This document shows, one piece after another, positions 8,059-16,036 of a stretch of 28,180 nucleotides of DNA; within the stretch, counting starts at the first letter, position 1; every line of letters starts with the position of its first letter. The translations under genes and the position numbers were made by a program. Under the pieces are notes generated by a model. It was not told the origin of the DNA. It ran no database searches and saw nothing but the letters and a program-made list of their open reading frames with translations. This DNA is from an uncultured Streptococcus sp. (GTDB lineage Bacteria; Bacillota; Bacilli; Lactobacillales; Streptococcaceae), in NCBI GenBank assembly GCA_905373305.1, contig CAJPSM010000007.1, positions 1 to 28,180 of the forward strand, written 5' to 3'.

Positions 8059-9237
8059 TTATTTTTTAGCTTCTAGGTAGTCTGCAATAGCAGCTACGTC
8101 CTTGTCTCCACGACCAGAGACATTGATGATGATAATCTCATCTTTACTTAGTTTCGGTGCACGTTTAACCGCTTCTGCGATGGCGTGCGAACTTTCAATC
8201 GCTGGGATAATCCCTTCAGTCTTGCTGAGAAGGAGCAAGGCTTGAACAGCTTCTTCATCTGTCGCTGCTACGTATTCTACGCGGCCAGAATCTTTGAAGT
8301 AGGCGTGTTCTGGGCCAACCCCTGGATAGTCCAAACCAGCTGAGATAGAGTAAACTGGTGCCAGCTCTCCGTCTTCCTTAAAGACTGCATAGGTCTTCAT
8401 ACCATCGACAATTCCGACACTACCTTTTGTCATAGTGGCTGCATGCTTGTCTGTGTCAAGTCCGTGACCGGCAGCTTCAACCCCAACCAATTTGGCTTCT
8501 TCATCAGCCACATACTGCGAAAAAGCACCGATAGCATTGGAACCACCACCTACACAGGCAATGACGTAGTCTGGTAAACGGCCTTCTTTATCTAAGATTT
8601 GACGACGAGATTCTTCACTGATGACCTTTTGAAACTCATGGACAATAGTAGGATAAGGGTGAGGTCCCACTGCAGATCCCAGAACATAAAAGGCTTCAAG
8701 GTCATTCATCCATGCTCCAAAGGCTGCATCAACAGCGTCTTTGAGGGTACGAGTTCCCGTTTCAACCGCGTGAACAGTTGCTCCCATCATCTCCATACGG
8801 AAAACATTGAGACGTTGACGTTCCACATCTTCTGCCCCCATGTAGACATCACAAGCCATACCAAACTTAGCTGCAGCAGCTGCAGTCGCAACACCGTGCT
8901 GACCAGCACCTGTTTCTGCGATAACTCGTTTTTTACCCATACGTTTTGCCAGAAGAATTTGTCCTAAAACGTTGTTGAGCTTGTGAGAACCAAGGTGGTT
9001 AAGGTCTTCACGTTTAAGATAAATCTTAGCGCCACCTAGGTGGTCTGTCAAACTTTCCGCAAAATAGAGCGGTGTTTCGCGACCGGAATAATCCTTCAAG
9101 TAATGGCGAAATTCAGCCAAAAACTCTGGATCATCCTTGTACTTGTCAAATGTCATTTCCAACTCATCCAACAAAGCCTGAATCGGCTCTGGTACAAAAC
9201 TTCCACCAAATTGTCCAAAATAACCTTTAGTTGTCAT
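8059..9237 (-). CDS. Second tryptophan synthase beta chain (stand-alone trpB paralogue)
   Basis: This 392-residue full-length TrpB homologue is clearly different from the operon copy. All key motifs are intact: PLP lysine K86 (LGSHKLNN, where the operon copy has TGAHKINN), E108 in AETGAGQHG, CVGGGSNAIG, and SGRGDKD. It is therefore expected to be catalytically competent in joining indole and serine. Whether it pairs with TrpA or works alone on free indole is unknown. The start at 9237 has AGAGGA upstream; the longer in-frame reading would translate the T-box leader and is wrong. It has its own T-box (9274-9526) and lies between two attenuators, upstream of trpE, with no trpA beside it. Unlike TrpB2-type enzymes it has TrpB1 length and motifs. 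Confidence 0.93.
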   Translation of the reverse strand: MTTKGYFGQFGGSFVPEPIQALLDELEMTFDKYKDDPEFLAEFRHYLKDYSGRETPLYFAESLTDHLGGAKIYLKREDLNHLGSHKLNNVLGQILLAKRMGKKRVIAETGAGQHGVATAAAAAKFGMACDVYMGAEDVERQRLNVFRMEMMGATVHAVETGTRTLKDAVDAAFGAWMNDLEAFYVLGSAVGPHPYPTIVHEFQKVISEESRRQILDKEGRLPDYVIACVGGGSNAIGAFSQYVADEEAKLVGVEAAGHGLDTDKHAATMTKGSVGIVDGMKTYAVFKEDGELAPVYSISAGLDYPGVGPEHAYFKDSGRVEYVAATDEEAVQALLLLSKTEGIIPAIESSHAIAEAVKRAPKLSKDEIIIINVSGRGDKDVAAIADYLEAKK

Positions 9238-9273
9238 AACATTTTCCTCTTTCTGTATTAATTTAAAGATATG

Positions 9274-9311
9274 AAAAAAGCCCACACACAGAAAACAATC
9301 TGTGTGAGGGC
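9274..9311 (-). terminator. T-box 1 attenuator terminator
   Basis: GCCCTCACACAGA pairs with TCTGTGTGTGGGC (one mismatch), followed by six T on the minus strand. It directly follows the T-box core. Confidence 0.88.
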
Positions 9312-9526
9312 GTTGGTAACGCGGTGCCACCTCAATTATAAAGGGACTATTCCCCTTTACATCTCTGCCTTGTCTAACAACAAGTTGCACTGTAAGGTGT
9401 GCGCACCGAATTTTCATTGTTTCAAATTCATTTTTTAAATCAGCCCACTTTCACTACTTTCAACCACCTGTTCACAATCACCACAGGCTCCCTGAAGATC
9501 AAAAATAGTTACTTTTCTGATTTATT
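9274..9526 (-). promoter_or_regulatory. T-box riboswitch 1 (tryptophan), upstream of the trpB paralogue
   Basis: On the minus strand the T-box core AATTGAGGTGGCACCGCG spans about 9320-9337. A Stem I apex-like segment (AGGGAGCCTGTGGTGATTG) lies near 9480, and a UGG specifier candidate in AAGTGGGCTG is at 9447-9445. A terminator with six T ends the leader 37 bp before the ATG at 9237. The predicted effector is uncharged tRNA-Trp. Its terminator controls the paralogue, and if no promoter lies before T-box 2 it also controls the whole trp operon. Confidence 0.9.
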
Positions 9527-9532
9527 GAGAAT

Positions 9533-9561
9533 ATTATATGTTATTGTTTTATCTTTGTCAA
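9533..9561 (-). promoter_or_regulatory. Perfect consensus sigma-A promoter for T-box 1 / trpB paralogue
   Basis: TTGACA (9561-9556) and TATAAT (9538-9533) are separated by exactly 17 bp on the minus strand. The expected start site is near 9526, just upstream of the T-box Stem I. The -35 box begins 8 bp after the degT-type gene stop with no terminator between. A maximal promoter fits control by attenuation rather than initiation. Confidence 0.92.
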
Positions 9562-9568
9562 GATTTTT

Positions 9569-10798
9569 TTATGATTTTTTTCCAGAACCGAGGATTTCTT
9601 CAGAAATTCTCACCAAAGTCTGAACGATGTAATCAACTTCTTCATCGCTTAATTTTGTATGAAGAGGAAGCGTAATTTCATTTTCAAAGAAGGCATAGGC
9701 TCTTGGATAATCTGCCATATCGAAACCAAGATTCTTATAGGCTGTCAGGAGAGGAAGCGGTTTATAGTGTACATTACTTGCAATTCCTGCTTTGGCCAAT
9801 TCTTGGATGATGTGGTTGCGTTCTTCTAAACTTGCTCCTTCTACATGGGTGATGTAGAGGTGGCGTGAAGATTCGACACTATCAGTCTTGTGTGCCAATG
9901 GACGGATGCGAGAACCTGCAAAACCACGATCATAGCGGTCCACGATGTCCTTACGACGTTCTAGCAAAGCTGGGTAACGGTCCAATTGTACCAAACCAAT
10001 CGAAGCCATGATATCGGTCATATTGCACTTGTAGGCTGGTGTGACGATATCGTACTCCCATGAACCCAATTGCATCTTGGCAAGAGCATCCTTTGTTTGA
10101 CCGTGAAGGGAAAGGATTTGGAACTCCTTGTACATCTCTTCGTCATCAATCGCTGGATTGGCTTTCCAAGTCGCACTTCCTCCCTCAGCCGTTGTAAAGT
10201 TCTTAACGGCGTGGAATGAGAAGGAAGTAAAGTCAGCGATAGATCCAGCTGGTTGTCCTTTATAAGTAGATCCCAAAGCATGGGCACTATCTGAGACAAT
10301 TACGATACGGTTAAAGGCTTTTTGCCACTTGCTAGCAGCTGTAAAGAGGTCCCGTTTCTTCTCCACCACTTGGAGCAAACGATCATAGTCGCAAACAATC
10401 CCTGCAAGCTCAACCGGAATAATCACCTTAGTCTTTTCAGTGATGGCTTGCTCAAGCAAGTCATAGTCCATCTCAAACGTATCTGCTTGAATATCCACCA
10501 TGACAGGTGTCGCTCCTACGTGTGTGATAACACTACATGAAGCTGTATAAGTCATAGCTGGAACGATGACTTCATCCCCAGGTCCCACTTCCAAAACACG
10601 CAAAATCAACTCAAGAGCGGCTGTCGCAGAGTTGAGGCAGACAGTCTTAGGTGTCTGTGTGTATTGAGACAAGCGGCGCTCCAGTTCTTTTGTCTTCGGA
10701 CCTGTTGTGATCCAACCAGAACGAAGGGTATCCGCTACTTCAGCAATTTCAGCTTCGGTAATATCGGGAGGTGAAAATGGAATATTGTAATTTGGCAT
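9569..10798 (-). CDS. DegT/DnrJ/EryC1/StrS-family sugar aminotransferase
   Basis: This 409-residue PLP-dependent aminotransferase acts on nucleotide-linked keto-sugars (PglE/ArnB-like). The PLP lysine is K199 in SFHAVKNFTTAEGG, and the aspartate contacting the PLP ring is D170 (VSDSAHALG). The N-terminal segment SGWITTGP and the LNSATAAL loop are typical. The ATG at 10798 is chosen for its AAGGAG 7 bp upstream; an in-frame ATG at 10825 has a poorer site. The preceding gene encodes an initiating sugar-phosphate transferase, which suggests a diacetamido- or amino-sugar glycan pathway (for example protein glycosylation or a surface polymer). The exact sugar is unknown. Confidence 0.92.
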   Translation of the reverse strand: MPNYNIPFSPPDITEAEIAEVADTLRSGWITTGPKTKELERRLSQYTQTPKTVCLNSATAALELILRVLEVGPGDEVIVPAMTYTASCSVITHVGATPVMVDIQADTFEMDYDLLEQAITEKTKVIIPVELAGIVCDYDRLLQVVEKKRDLFTAASKWQKAFNRIVIVSDSAHALGSTYKGQPAGSIADFTSFSFHAVKNFTTAEGGSATWKANPAIDDEEMYKEFQILSLHGQTKDALAKMQLGSWEYDIVTPAYKCNMTDIMASIGLVQLDRYPALLERRKDIVDRYDRGFAGSRIRPLAHKTDSVESSRHLYITHVEGASLEERNHIIQELAKAGIASNVHYKPLPLLTAYKNLGFDMADYPRAYAFFENEITLPLHTKLSDEEVDYIVQTLVRISEEILGSGKKS

Positions 10799-10840
10799 TG
10801 ATTTGCTCCTTTTATCTGTACTCATTTTCTCATGACTACT

Positions 10841-11533
10841 TTATTTTAGTACTTCAAACACGGTTTGAAACATGATTTTGATGTCTCCAAGGAAACTAAA
10901 CTCTCGGAGATAGGCGAGATTATAGCGCATCTTTTCAGGAAGGACATGTTCGACATAGGCCTGGTCAACCGACAGACCTTTCTCTGTCATCTGACTGATG
11001 ATGGTGTCCTCATCCTTGTAGTTGATACTGGCTGGAGAGGTGATTCCTGCTGGCAAGAGCAAGGTCGCCATCATTTCAGGACTATACTGCTCTGTGTAAC
11101 GTGGCACTTCAGGACGGGTCCCTACAAAGGACATTTCGCCTTTAAGGACATTGACCAGCTGAGGTAGTTCGTCCAAACGCACACGGCGGATGAAATTTCC
11201 AACCTTGGTAATGCGACTATCGTTAGCAGAAGTCACCAGACTTCCTTTTTTATCCGCATCCGTTACCATAGTACGGAACTTCCAAATCTTGAACCGACGA
11301 TTATACTGGGTCACGCGCTCTTGCTTGTAAATGACAGGTCCCTTGCTATCCAACTTGATCCAAATGCTCAAGACAAGAAAGACGGGAGAGGTCAAAAGTA
11401 GCAAAAACAGGGCCAGAACCCAGTCCAGGCAACGCTTGAAAACCAGCGAACCTTTCCTTTTAGAGACAAGCTGGTAGTAAGACTTAACCTCGCTTGATTG
11501 CATTTCCACGGGTAGGTCTTCCCATTTCAGCAT
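10841..11533 (-). CDS. Polyprenyl-phosphate sugar-1-phosphate transferase (PglC/WbaP-type)
   Basis: This 230-residue monotopic initiating glycosyl-1-phosphate transferase is expected to move a sugar phosphate from a UDP-sugar to undecaprenyl phosphate at the inner face of the membrane. One hydrophobic segment (about 36-58) precedes the catalytic domain. The family signature includes KFRTM (85-89), the catalytic Asp-Glu pair D121/E122 in RLDELPQ, and SFVGTRPE (135-142). The ATG follows AAAGGAG at 7 bp. It is followed by the DegT-type gene after a short gap, so the pair is probably co-transcribed. Substrate is not readable; the aminotransferase neighbour suggests an amino-sugar. Confidence 0.92.
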   Translation of the reverse strand: MLKWEDLPVEMQSSEVKSYYQLVSKRKGSLVFKRCLDWVLALFLLLLTSPVFLVLSIWIKLDSKGPVIYKQERVTQYNRRFKIWKFRTMVTDADKKGSLVTSANDSRITKVGNFIRRVRLDELPQLVNVLKGEMSFVGTRPEVPRYTEQYSPEMMATLLLPAGITSPASINYKDEDTIISQMTEKGLSVDQAYVEHVLPEKMRYNLAYLREFSFLGDIKIMFQTVFEVLK

Positions 11534-11578
11534 GCTGTTTCTCCTTTGTTTTTATTATACTATTTGTCAACATTTTTC

Positions 11579-11587
11579 ATTATACCA
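11579..11587 (-). promoter_or_regulatory. Extended -10 promoter for the sugar transferase gene
   Basis: TGGTATAAT (TGn plus TATAAT) on the minus strand, with a weak -35 candidate (TTGCAC) 19 bp upstream. A second TATAAT lies nearer the gene but has no usable -35. Confidence 0.55.
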
Positions 11588-11641
11588 CAAAATGGAAAAG
11601 GCGGTGCAAGAAATCTGTGATTTGAAGAATTTCCTTCTGGT

Positions 11642-11719
11642 GCTCAATGAAAATCAAAGTACAGCTTTGAGGTTGCAGATAAAGCTGACATGGTTTGAAG
11701 AGATTTTCAAAGAGTATTA
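11642..11719 (-). repeat. Truncated BOX-type repeat
   Basis: The ends match the full BOX at 15235-15383. A boxC-like end (CTCAATGAAAATCAAAG, plus-strand reading) is at 11643-11659. A boxA-like end (TTTGAAGAGATTTTC, then AAAGAGTA) is at about 11694-11716. Most of the middle is missing, leaving about 78 bp. The outer boxA end reaches the stop codon (11717-11719) of the ABC transporter gene. Confidence 0.75.
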
Positions 11720-13459
11720 GGACATGGCCCCAGCCTGCAAGCTATACATTTTGTGATAGGTTCCTCCCAAGGCCAAGAGTTCCTCATGGGTTCCACTCTC
11801 GATGATACGCCCCTTGTCCAAGACGTAGATGCAGTTGGCGTCTTGGATGGTCGAAAGGCGATGAGCAATAGCAATGGTCGTCCGACCCTGTCTCATCTTA
11901 GCTAGGGAATCTTGAACCAAACTTTCTGTTTCAGAGTCAATATTGGCTGTCGCTTCATCCAAAATCAGGATTTTAGGCTGACTGGCGACAGTTCTAGCAA
12001 AGGCAAGAAGCTGGCGTTGGCCAGTAGAAAAGCTCGAACCACGCTCAGAAACAGGTGCATCATAACCCTGCGGAAGGTCCTGAATAAAGGAATCTGCATC
12101 GACAAAGGCAGCTGCAGCCTGGACCTGATCATCACTAAGATCTTGGTACATGGCGATATTGGACTTGATAGTCCCGTGATAGAGGAAGGGATCCTGTAAG
12201 ACCAAACCGATGTTTTTTCTCAGCTCTTCCTGACTGTAGTTCCTGATATCCACATCATCCAAGAGAACGCGGCCTGACTGAAATTCATAAAAGCGCATGA
12301 GGACATTGATAATGGAAGATTTCCCAGAACCTGTATGACCTACAAAGGCAATGGTTTCGCCCTTGTTAACTGAAAAGGAAATATCATCCAGAATCGGATG
12401 TTTGCCATCATATGAGAAACACACATGTTCAAAACGGATATTGCCTTCTTTGACTTTAGCTTTCCCATCTTTTTGAAGAGGCTCATAGGTCGTTTCGTCA
12501 ATCAAGGCAAAGACACGACCTGCAGATACCATGGACGTTTGAAGGGTTGAAAAGTTTTGCGTTACCTCAATCAGGGGATCAAAGAGACGGTTGATGTACT
12601 GGATAAAGGCATACATGGTTCCGGCCGTTATCCCGATAGACAGACCACGGTAACCAAAGTAAGCCATCAAAACGGCGTAGCCTAGGAGTTTCAGCAAACT
12701 CATGGCAGGACGCAAAAAGAGGGCATCCAAGGCTACAGATCGGTTGGCATAGACCAAGTGTTCTTGGTTGATTTCATCAAATTCTGCCTGCAGGCGCTTC
12801 TCTTGATTAAAGGCCTGGATAATCCTGATTCCCTCGATATTCTCTGCCAGCTTACTATTGATATCCGACAAGAGACTTCTGGTTTTTTCGATGATTTTCA
12901 CTGACTTTTTCCGATAGAGATTGACCAAAAGGAAAATCAAGGGAAGAAAGAGCAAGACTAAAGCTGTCAAACGAAAATCCAGCACCAACATGGTATACAG
13001 GGTTGTCAGAAAGATGAAAACAGCTGAGATAAAGCTGGATAAAATTCCCGAAAACATGTCACTGATGGTCTCGGTATCATTGGTCAAACGAGAGACGATG
13101 GAACCTGCTGGCGTCTTGTCAAAATAAGACATGCCCAGTTTCTCCATATTGGCAAAGGCATCCCGACGAATATCTCTGACAATACTGTAGGACACCCGAG
13201 CAAAGAGAAGATTGCCGACATACTGAACTAGAGTTTGTAGGATATAAAGACCATAGTAGACTAGTAAAACGGTCACGGCAAGATGGTTTAGGTTGCTGAG
13301 ATACTGGTCGATAAAGTGGGAAGCTACAAGGGGAATCACACTTTTAATGACCGTAGTCGCTAGGAGAAAGCTCAGGGCTAAAAAGGTCAGAAGACCATAG
13401 GGTTTGAGATAGGACAGTAGGCGCTTTAACACAGTCCACTGTTCTTGTTTATTCTGCAT
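11717..13459 (-). CDS. Heterodimeric ABC exporter, subunit with canonical Walker B (LmrD/YheH-like)
   Basis: This 580-residue half-transporter has an N-terminal six-helix membrane domain (about 20-300) and a C-terminal ATPase. It has Walker A GHTGSGKS (374-381), Q-loop (LQDPFLYHG), a signature reading FSTGQ (477-481) instead of LSGGQ, and Walker B ILILDEAT with the catalytic glutamate E502. An H-loop (AHRLST) follows. It pairs with the overlapping upstream gene (11 bp) to form a heterodimer like LmrCD, YheIH, EfrCD or TM287/288. Those are multidrug or lipid exporters; the substrate here is unknown. The ATG follows AAAGGAG. PatAB is the better known pneumococcal pair, and I do not claim this is it. 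Confidence 0.9.
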   Translation of the reverse strand: MQNKQEQWTVLKRLLSYLKPYGLLTFLALSFLLATTVIKSVIPLVASHFIDQYLSNLNHLAVTVLLVYYGLYILQTLVQYVGNLLFARVSYSIVRDIRRDAFANMEKLGMSYFDKTPAGSIVSRLTNDTETISDMFSGILSSFISAVFIFLTTLYTMLVLDFRLTALVLLFLPLIFLLVNLYRKKSVKIIEKTRSLLSDINSKLAENIEGIRIIQAFNQEKRLQAEFDEINQEHLVYANRSVALDALFLRPAMSLLKLLGYAVLMAYFGYRGLSIGITAGTMYAFIQYINRLFDPLIEVTQNFSTLQTSMVSAGRVFALIDETTYEPLQKDGKAKVKEGNIRFEHVCFSYDGKHPILDDISFSVNKGETIAFVGHTGSGKSSIINVLMRFYEFQSGRVLLDDVDIRNYSQEELRKNIGLVLQDPFLYHGTIKSNIAMYQDLSDDQVQAAAAFVDADSFIQDLPQGYDAPVSERGSSFSTGQRQLLAFARTVASQPKILILDEATANIDSETESLVQDSLAKMRQGRTTIAIAHRLSTIQDANCIYVLDKGRIIESGTHEELLALGGTYHKMYSLQAGAMS

Positions 13460-15194
13460 CTTCTTCTCCTTTCATTTCCAACTGCTGAGACTGATAGGTT
13501 TGGGCATACCAGCCATCCAGGGCTAGCAAGTCATCGTGCCTGCCCCGTTCGATAATTTGACCATTTTGCAGAACCAAGATTAGATCTGCATGGACAACTG
13601 CACTGAGGCGATGAGCTGTGATGATGGTTGTCTTGTCCTTCCGCGTCTCCTTGAGATTGTCGATGATCGCATACTCCGTCTTGGCATCCACAGCTGACAA
13701 GGAATCATCTAGAATCAAGATATCAGGGTCTAAAATCATCGCCCGACTCATGGCTAGGCGCTGCTTTTGACCACCAGAAAGACTGACCCCCTTTTCACCA
13801 ATAAGCGTATCAAATCCTTGGGGCATGGCTACAATGTCTTGGTAAACTTGGGCTAGCTTAGTCGCTTCCTCGACCGTTGAAAGGGGCAAATTAGGATTGC
13901 CAAAGCGGATATTGTCTAAAATCGAAGTCGCAAAGAGGAACTGGTCCTGAGGAACATAGCCCATGAGACTACGAAGGTCTGTCAGACGATAGTCCCGAAT
14001 ATCGTGACCGTTTAGGTAAATAGCTCCCTTATCCACATCGTATTCTCGCAAGAGAAGCTTGATCAAGGATGTTTTCCCAGAGCCTGTCTGTCCGACCAAG
14101 CCAAGAGTTTCCCCTTTTTCCAAACTAAAGTGAATATCCGTCAGTGTTTCCTCATTTTCAAAGGCAAAACTATCAATATCGTACTCCAAGCGTCCATTTT
14201 CAATACCGTCCAGAGGACATTCAGGATCTTTTACAGGTGATTCCTGAGATAAAAGTTCCTCAATCCGTTGGTAAGAAACCTTGCCTCGCTGAGTGATATT
14301 AAAGAGGAAGCCAATGGCCATAAGAGGCCAGACCAACATATCCAAGTAGCTGATAAAGGTAACCAGATTCCCAACCGTGATTTGCCCTTTCTGAACCATC
14401 AAAGAGCCGACCAAGAGGGTTAAAACATAGGACGAACCAACAAACAAGAGAACCATGGGGTCAAAGAGACTATCGTATTTCATGGTTTGCAGGTTCTTTT
14501 GGAAGGTCAATTCATTTACTGCTTGAAAGGACTTCAACTCGTCCGCCTGATAACCGAAAGACTTGGTCACCTTGATACCTGATACAGACTCCTGCACCTT
14601 GTTATTAAGTTCGGAAAAGGCTGCCTGTGACTCGCCAAAGGCCTTGTGGGTCTTTCTCCCTAGACGACTAGTCGCATAAGCCATGAAAGGCAGGGGAAGA
14701 ATAGCAACAAGAGTCATCTGCCAAGAAATGCTAAAAAGCATGGTCAGCAAAGTCACCAGCGCCGTGATGGAAGCATCCACTGCTGACATGACTCCTCCAC
14801 CTGCAAGACGAGTTAAAGCATTGATATCATTGGTGGCGTGTGCCATCAAGTCCCCCGTCCGATAGGTCTGATAAAAGGCTGGCGACATTTTAGTAAAATG
14901 CTCAAACAAGCGAGACCGCATAATCTGCCCCAAACGATAGGAAGTTCCAAGAATATACATGCGCCAAACATAGCGCAGATAGTACATCCCAAAGGCTGCA
15001 AGCAGTAGATAAAATAGATTAAGAAGGAGGGCCTGCTGGGTTAATTGTCCCCCAGTGATGGCGTCAATCACCCGTCCCATAACCATGGGAGGAATGAGAT
15101 TGAGGACGGAAACCAAGACCAAGGCCATAATCCCGACTAGATAACGGCGTTTTTCTAACCTGAAAAACCACCAAAGTTTTTGAATAATGGACAT
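13449..15194 (-). CDS. Heterodimeric ABC exporter, subunit with degenerate Walker B (LmrC/YheI-like)
   Basis: This 581-residue half-transporter has a membrane domain at about 18-300. Its ATPase has Walker A GQTGSGKT (368-375), canonical signature LSGGQ (472-476), and Walker B LILDDS, in which the catalytic glutamate is replaced by D497. This asymmetry marks heterodimeric exporters: its Walker A/B pairs with the partner's altered FSTGQ to give the non-hydrolysing site. The start at 15194 follows AAAGGGA; an upstream in-frame start would add 13 residues without a good ribosome site. No promoter is obvious just upstream. A BOX element separates it from the DUF421 gene, so it may be transcribed by readthrough. 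Confidence 0.9.
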   Translation of the reverse strand: MSIIQKLWWFFRLEKRRYLVGIMALVLVSVLNLIPPMVMGRVIDAITGGQLTQQALLLNLFYLLLAAFGMYYLRYVWRMYILGTSYRLGQIMRSRLFEHFTKMSPAFYQTYRTGDLMAHATNDINALTRLAGGGVMSAVDASITALVTLLTMLFSISWQMTLVAILPLPFMAYATSRLGRKTHKAFGESQAAFSELNNKVQESVSGIKVTKSFGYQADELKSFQAVNELTFQKNLQTMKYDSLFDPMVLLFVGSSYVLTLLVGSLMVQKGQITVGNLVTFISYLDMLVWPLMAIGFLFNITQRGKVSYQRIEELLSQESPVKDPECPLDGIENGRLEYDIDSFAFENEETLTDIHFSLEKGETLGLVGQTGSGKTSLIKLLLREYDVDKGAIYLNGHDIRDYRLTDLRSLMGYVPQDQFLFATSILDNIRFGNPNLPLSTVEEATKLAQVYQDIVAMPQGFDTLIGEKGVSLSGGQKQRLAMSRAMILDPDILILDDSLSAVDAKTEYAIIDNLKETRKDKTTIITAHRLSAVVHADLILVLQNGQIIERGRHDDLLALDGWYAQTYQSQQLEMKGEEDAE

Positions 15195-15234
15195 AAAATC
15201 CCTTTCTGATTGCAAATGGAAACCTGAGGCCAAG

Positions 15235-15383
15235 ACTCAATGAAAATCAAAGAGCAAACTAGGAAACTAGCCGCAAGCTGCTCAAAGCACTGCTTTGAGG
15301 TTGTAGATAGAACTGACGAAGTCAGTAACCTACATACGGCAAGGCGACGTTGACGCAGTTTGAATTTGATTTTTGAAGAGTAC
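15235..15383 (-). repeat. BOX element (boxA-boxB-boxC)
   Basis: This 149-bp element matches the S. pneumoniae BOX family. The plus strand contains TACGGCAAGGCGACGTTGAC (15334-15353), nearly identical to the well-known boxA core used for BOX-PCR. Next to it are the boxB hairpin ACTGACGAAGTCAGT (15312-15326) and boxC, ending CTCAATGAAAATCAAAGAGC (from 15236). The boxA end is at about 15383, so the element reads A-B-C on the minus strand. It lies between the DUF421 gene and the ABC exporter, within a likely co-directional transcript. Confidence 0.9.
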
Positions 15384-15400
15384 AAGACCCCAGGTTTTTC

Positions 15401-16036
15401 TTATTCATAAGTTACGACTGAGACGGCACCCTTGTCATACTCAGCGATAAAGATATTGGCCACATTGTCATGCCCTTGTTTGCTGAGATTATCAAGCAAC
15501 CACTCTTCGCTACGGTCAATATATTCCAAAACATCGACTTGGATCACACCGTCAGTCACAACTGGATACTTAGGATTTTCATCTCCCATTTGGACCACGA
15601 TGAGTTGGCCATTTTGCTCATGCACAGCTCGTTTGACCTGTTTCATCTGGAAAATTCCTTGGCTACGAAGTTTGAGAGCAACTTCTGCTGCAGACAAACC
15701 AACTGAACGACAGGCTTCTGGGTCAATCTGCCCATTTTTGATAAGGAGAGTTGGTTTTCCATCAATCAAGCGTTTGACAAAACGAACATTGTTATTGAGC
15801 CACTTGAGGGTCAAGACCAAAATCGTCCACATCATCAAAATCACTGCGTACTGCAGAATGCTGATTGAACTATTGTAAATCACCCCACCGATGATACCAC
15901 CAAGAACATAGTTCTGAATTTGGTCTGTAGCAGAGTTAGGTGCTAGATTCCCCTTTCCTGTCACATTAATAACAAAAACAAGAGAGAAAAGCCCCAAAGC
16001 TAGTTTGATTAAAATTTCTATATAATTGAGTGTCAT
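15401..16036 (-). CDS. DUF421 (YetF/YcaP-type) membrane protein
   Basis: This 211-residue protein has three N-terminal hydrophobic helices (about 6-25, 40-58, 60-80) and a soluble C-terminal domain. The family hallmark segment GKPTLLIKNGQID follows the helices, then VALKLRSQGIF, which is characteristic of DUF421. The function of the family is not established; members are cell-membrane proteins in many Firmicutes. It overlaps the DUF3290 gene by 4 bp, and this pairing is recurrent in lactic acid bacteria, so the two products probably act together. Confidence 0.88.
   Translation of the reverse strand: MTLNYIEILIKLALGLFSLVFVINVTGKGNLAPNSATDQIQNYVLGGIIGGVIYNSSISILQYAVILMMWTILVLTLKWLNNNVRFVKRLIDGKPTLLIKNGQIDPEACRSVGLSAAEVALKLRSQGIFQMKQVKRAVHEQNGQLIVVQMGDENPKYPVVTDGVIQVDVLEYIDRSEEWLLDNLSKQGHDNVANIFIAEYDKGAVSVVTYE

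Noticed and set aside
9238..9417. N-terminal extension of the trpB paralogue (60 extra codons)
   Set aside because: It would translate the T-box and terminator, has no homology to TrpB, and the ATG at 9237 has a ribosome site and begins the conserved domain.
11549..11566. TTGACA with TATAAT near the sugar-transferase gene
   Set aside because: The two hexamers are only 5 bp apart, which is not a usable sigma-A spacing. The extended -10 further upstream is preferred.
15432..15878. 148-codon plus-strand ORF
   Set aside because: It is antisense to the DUF421 gene, with no ribosome site or recognisable domain.
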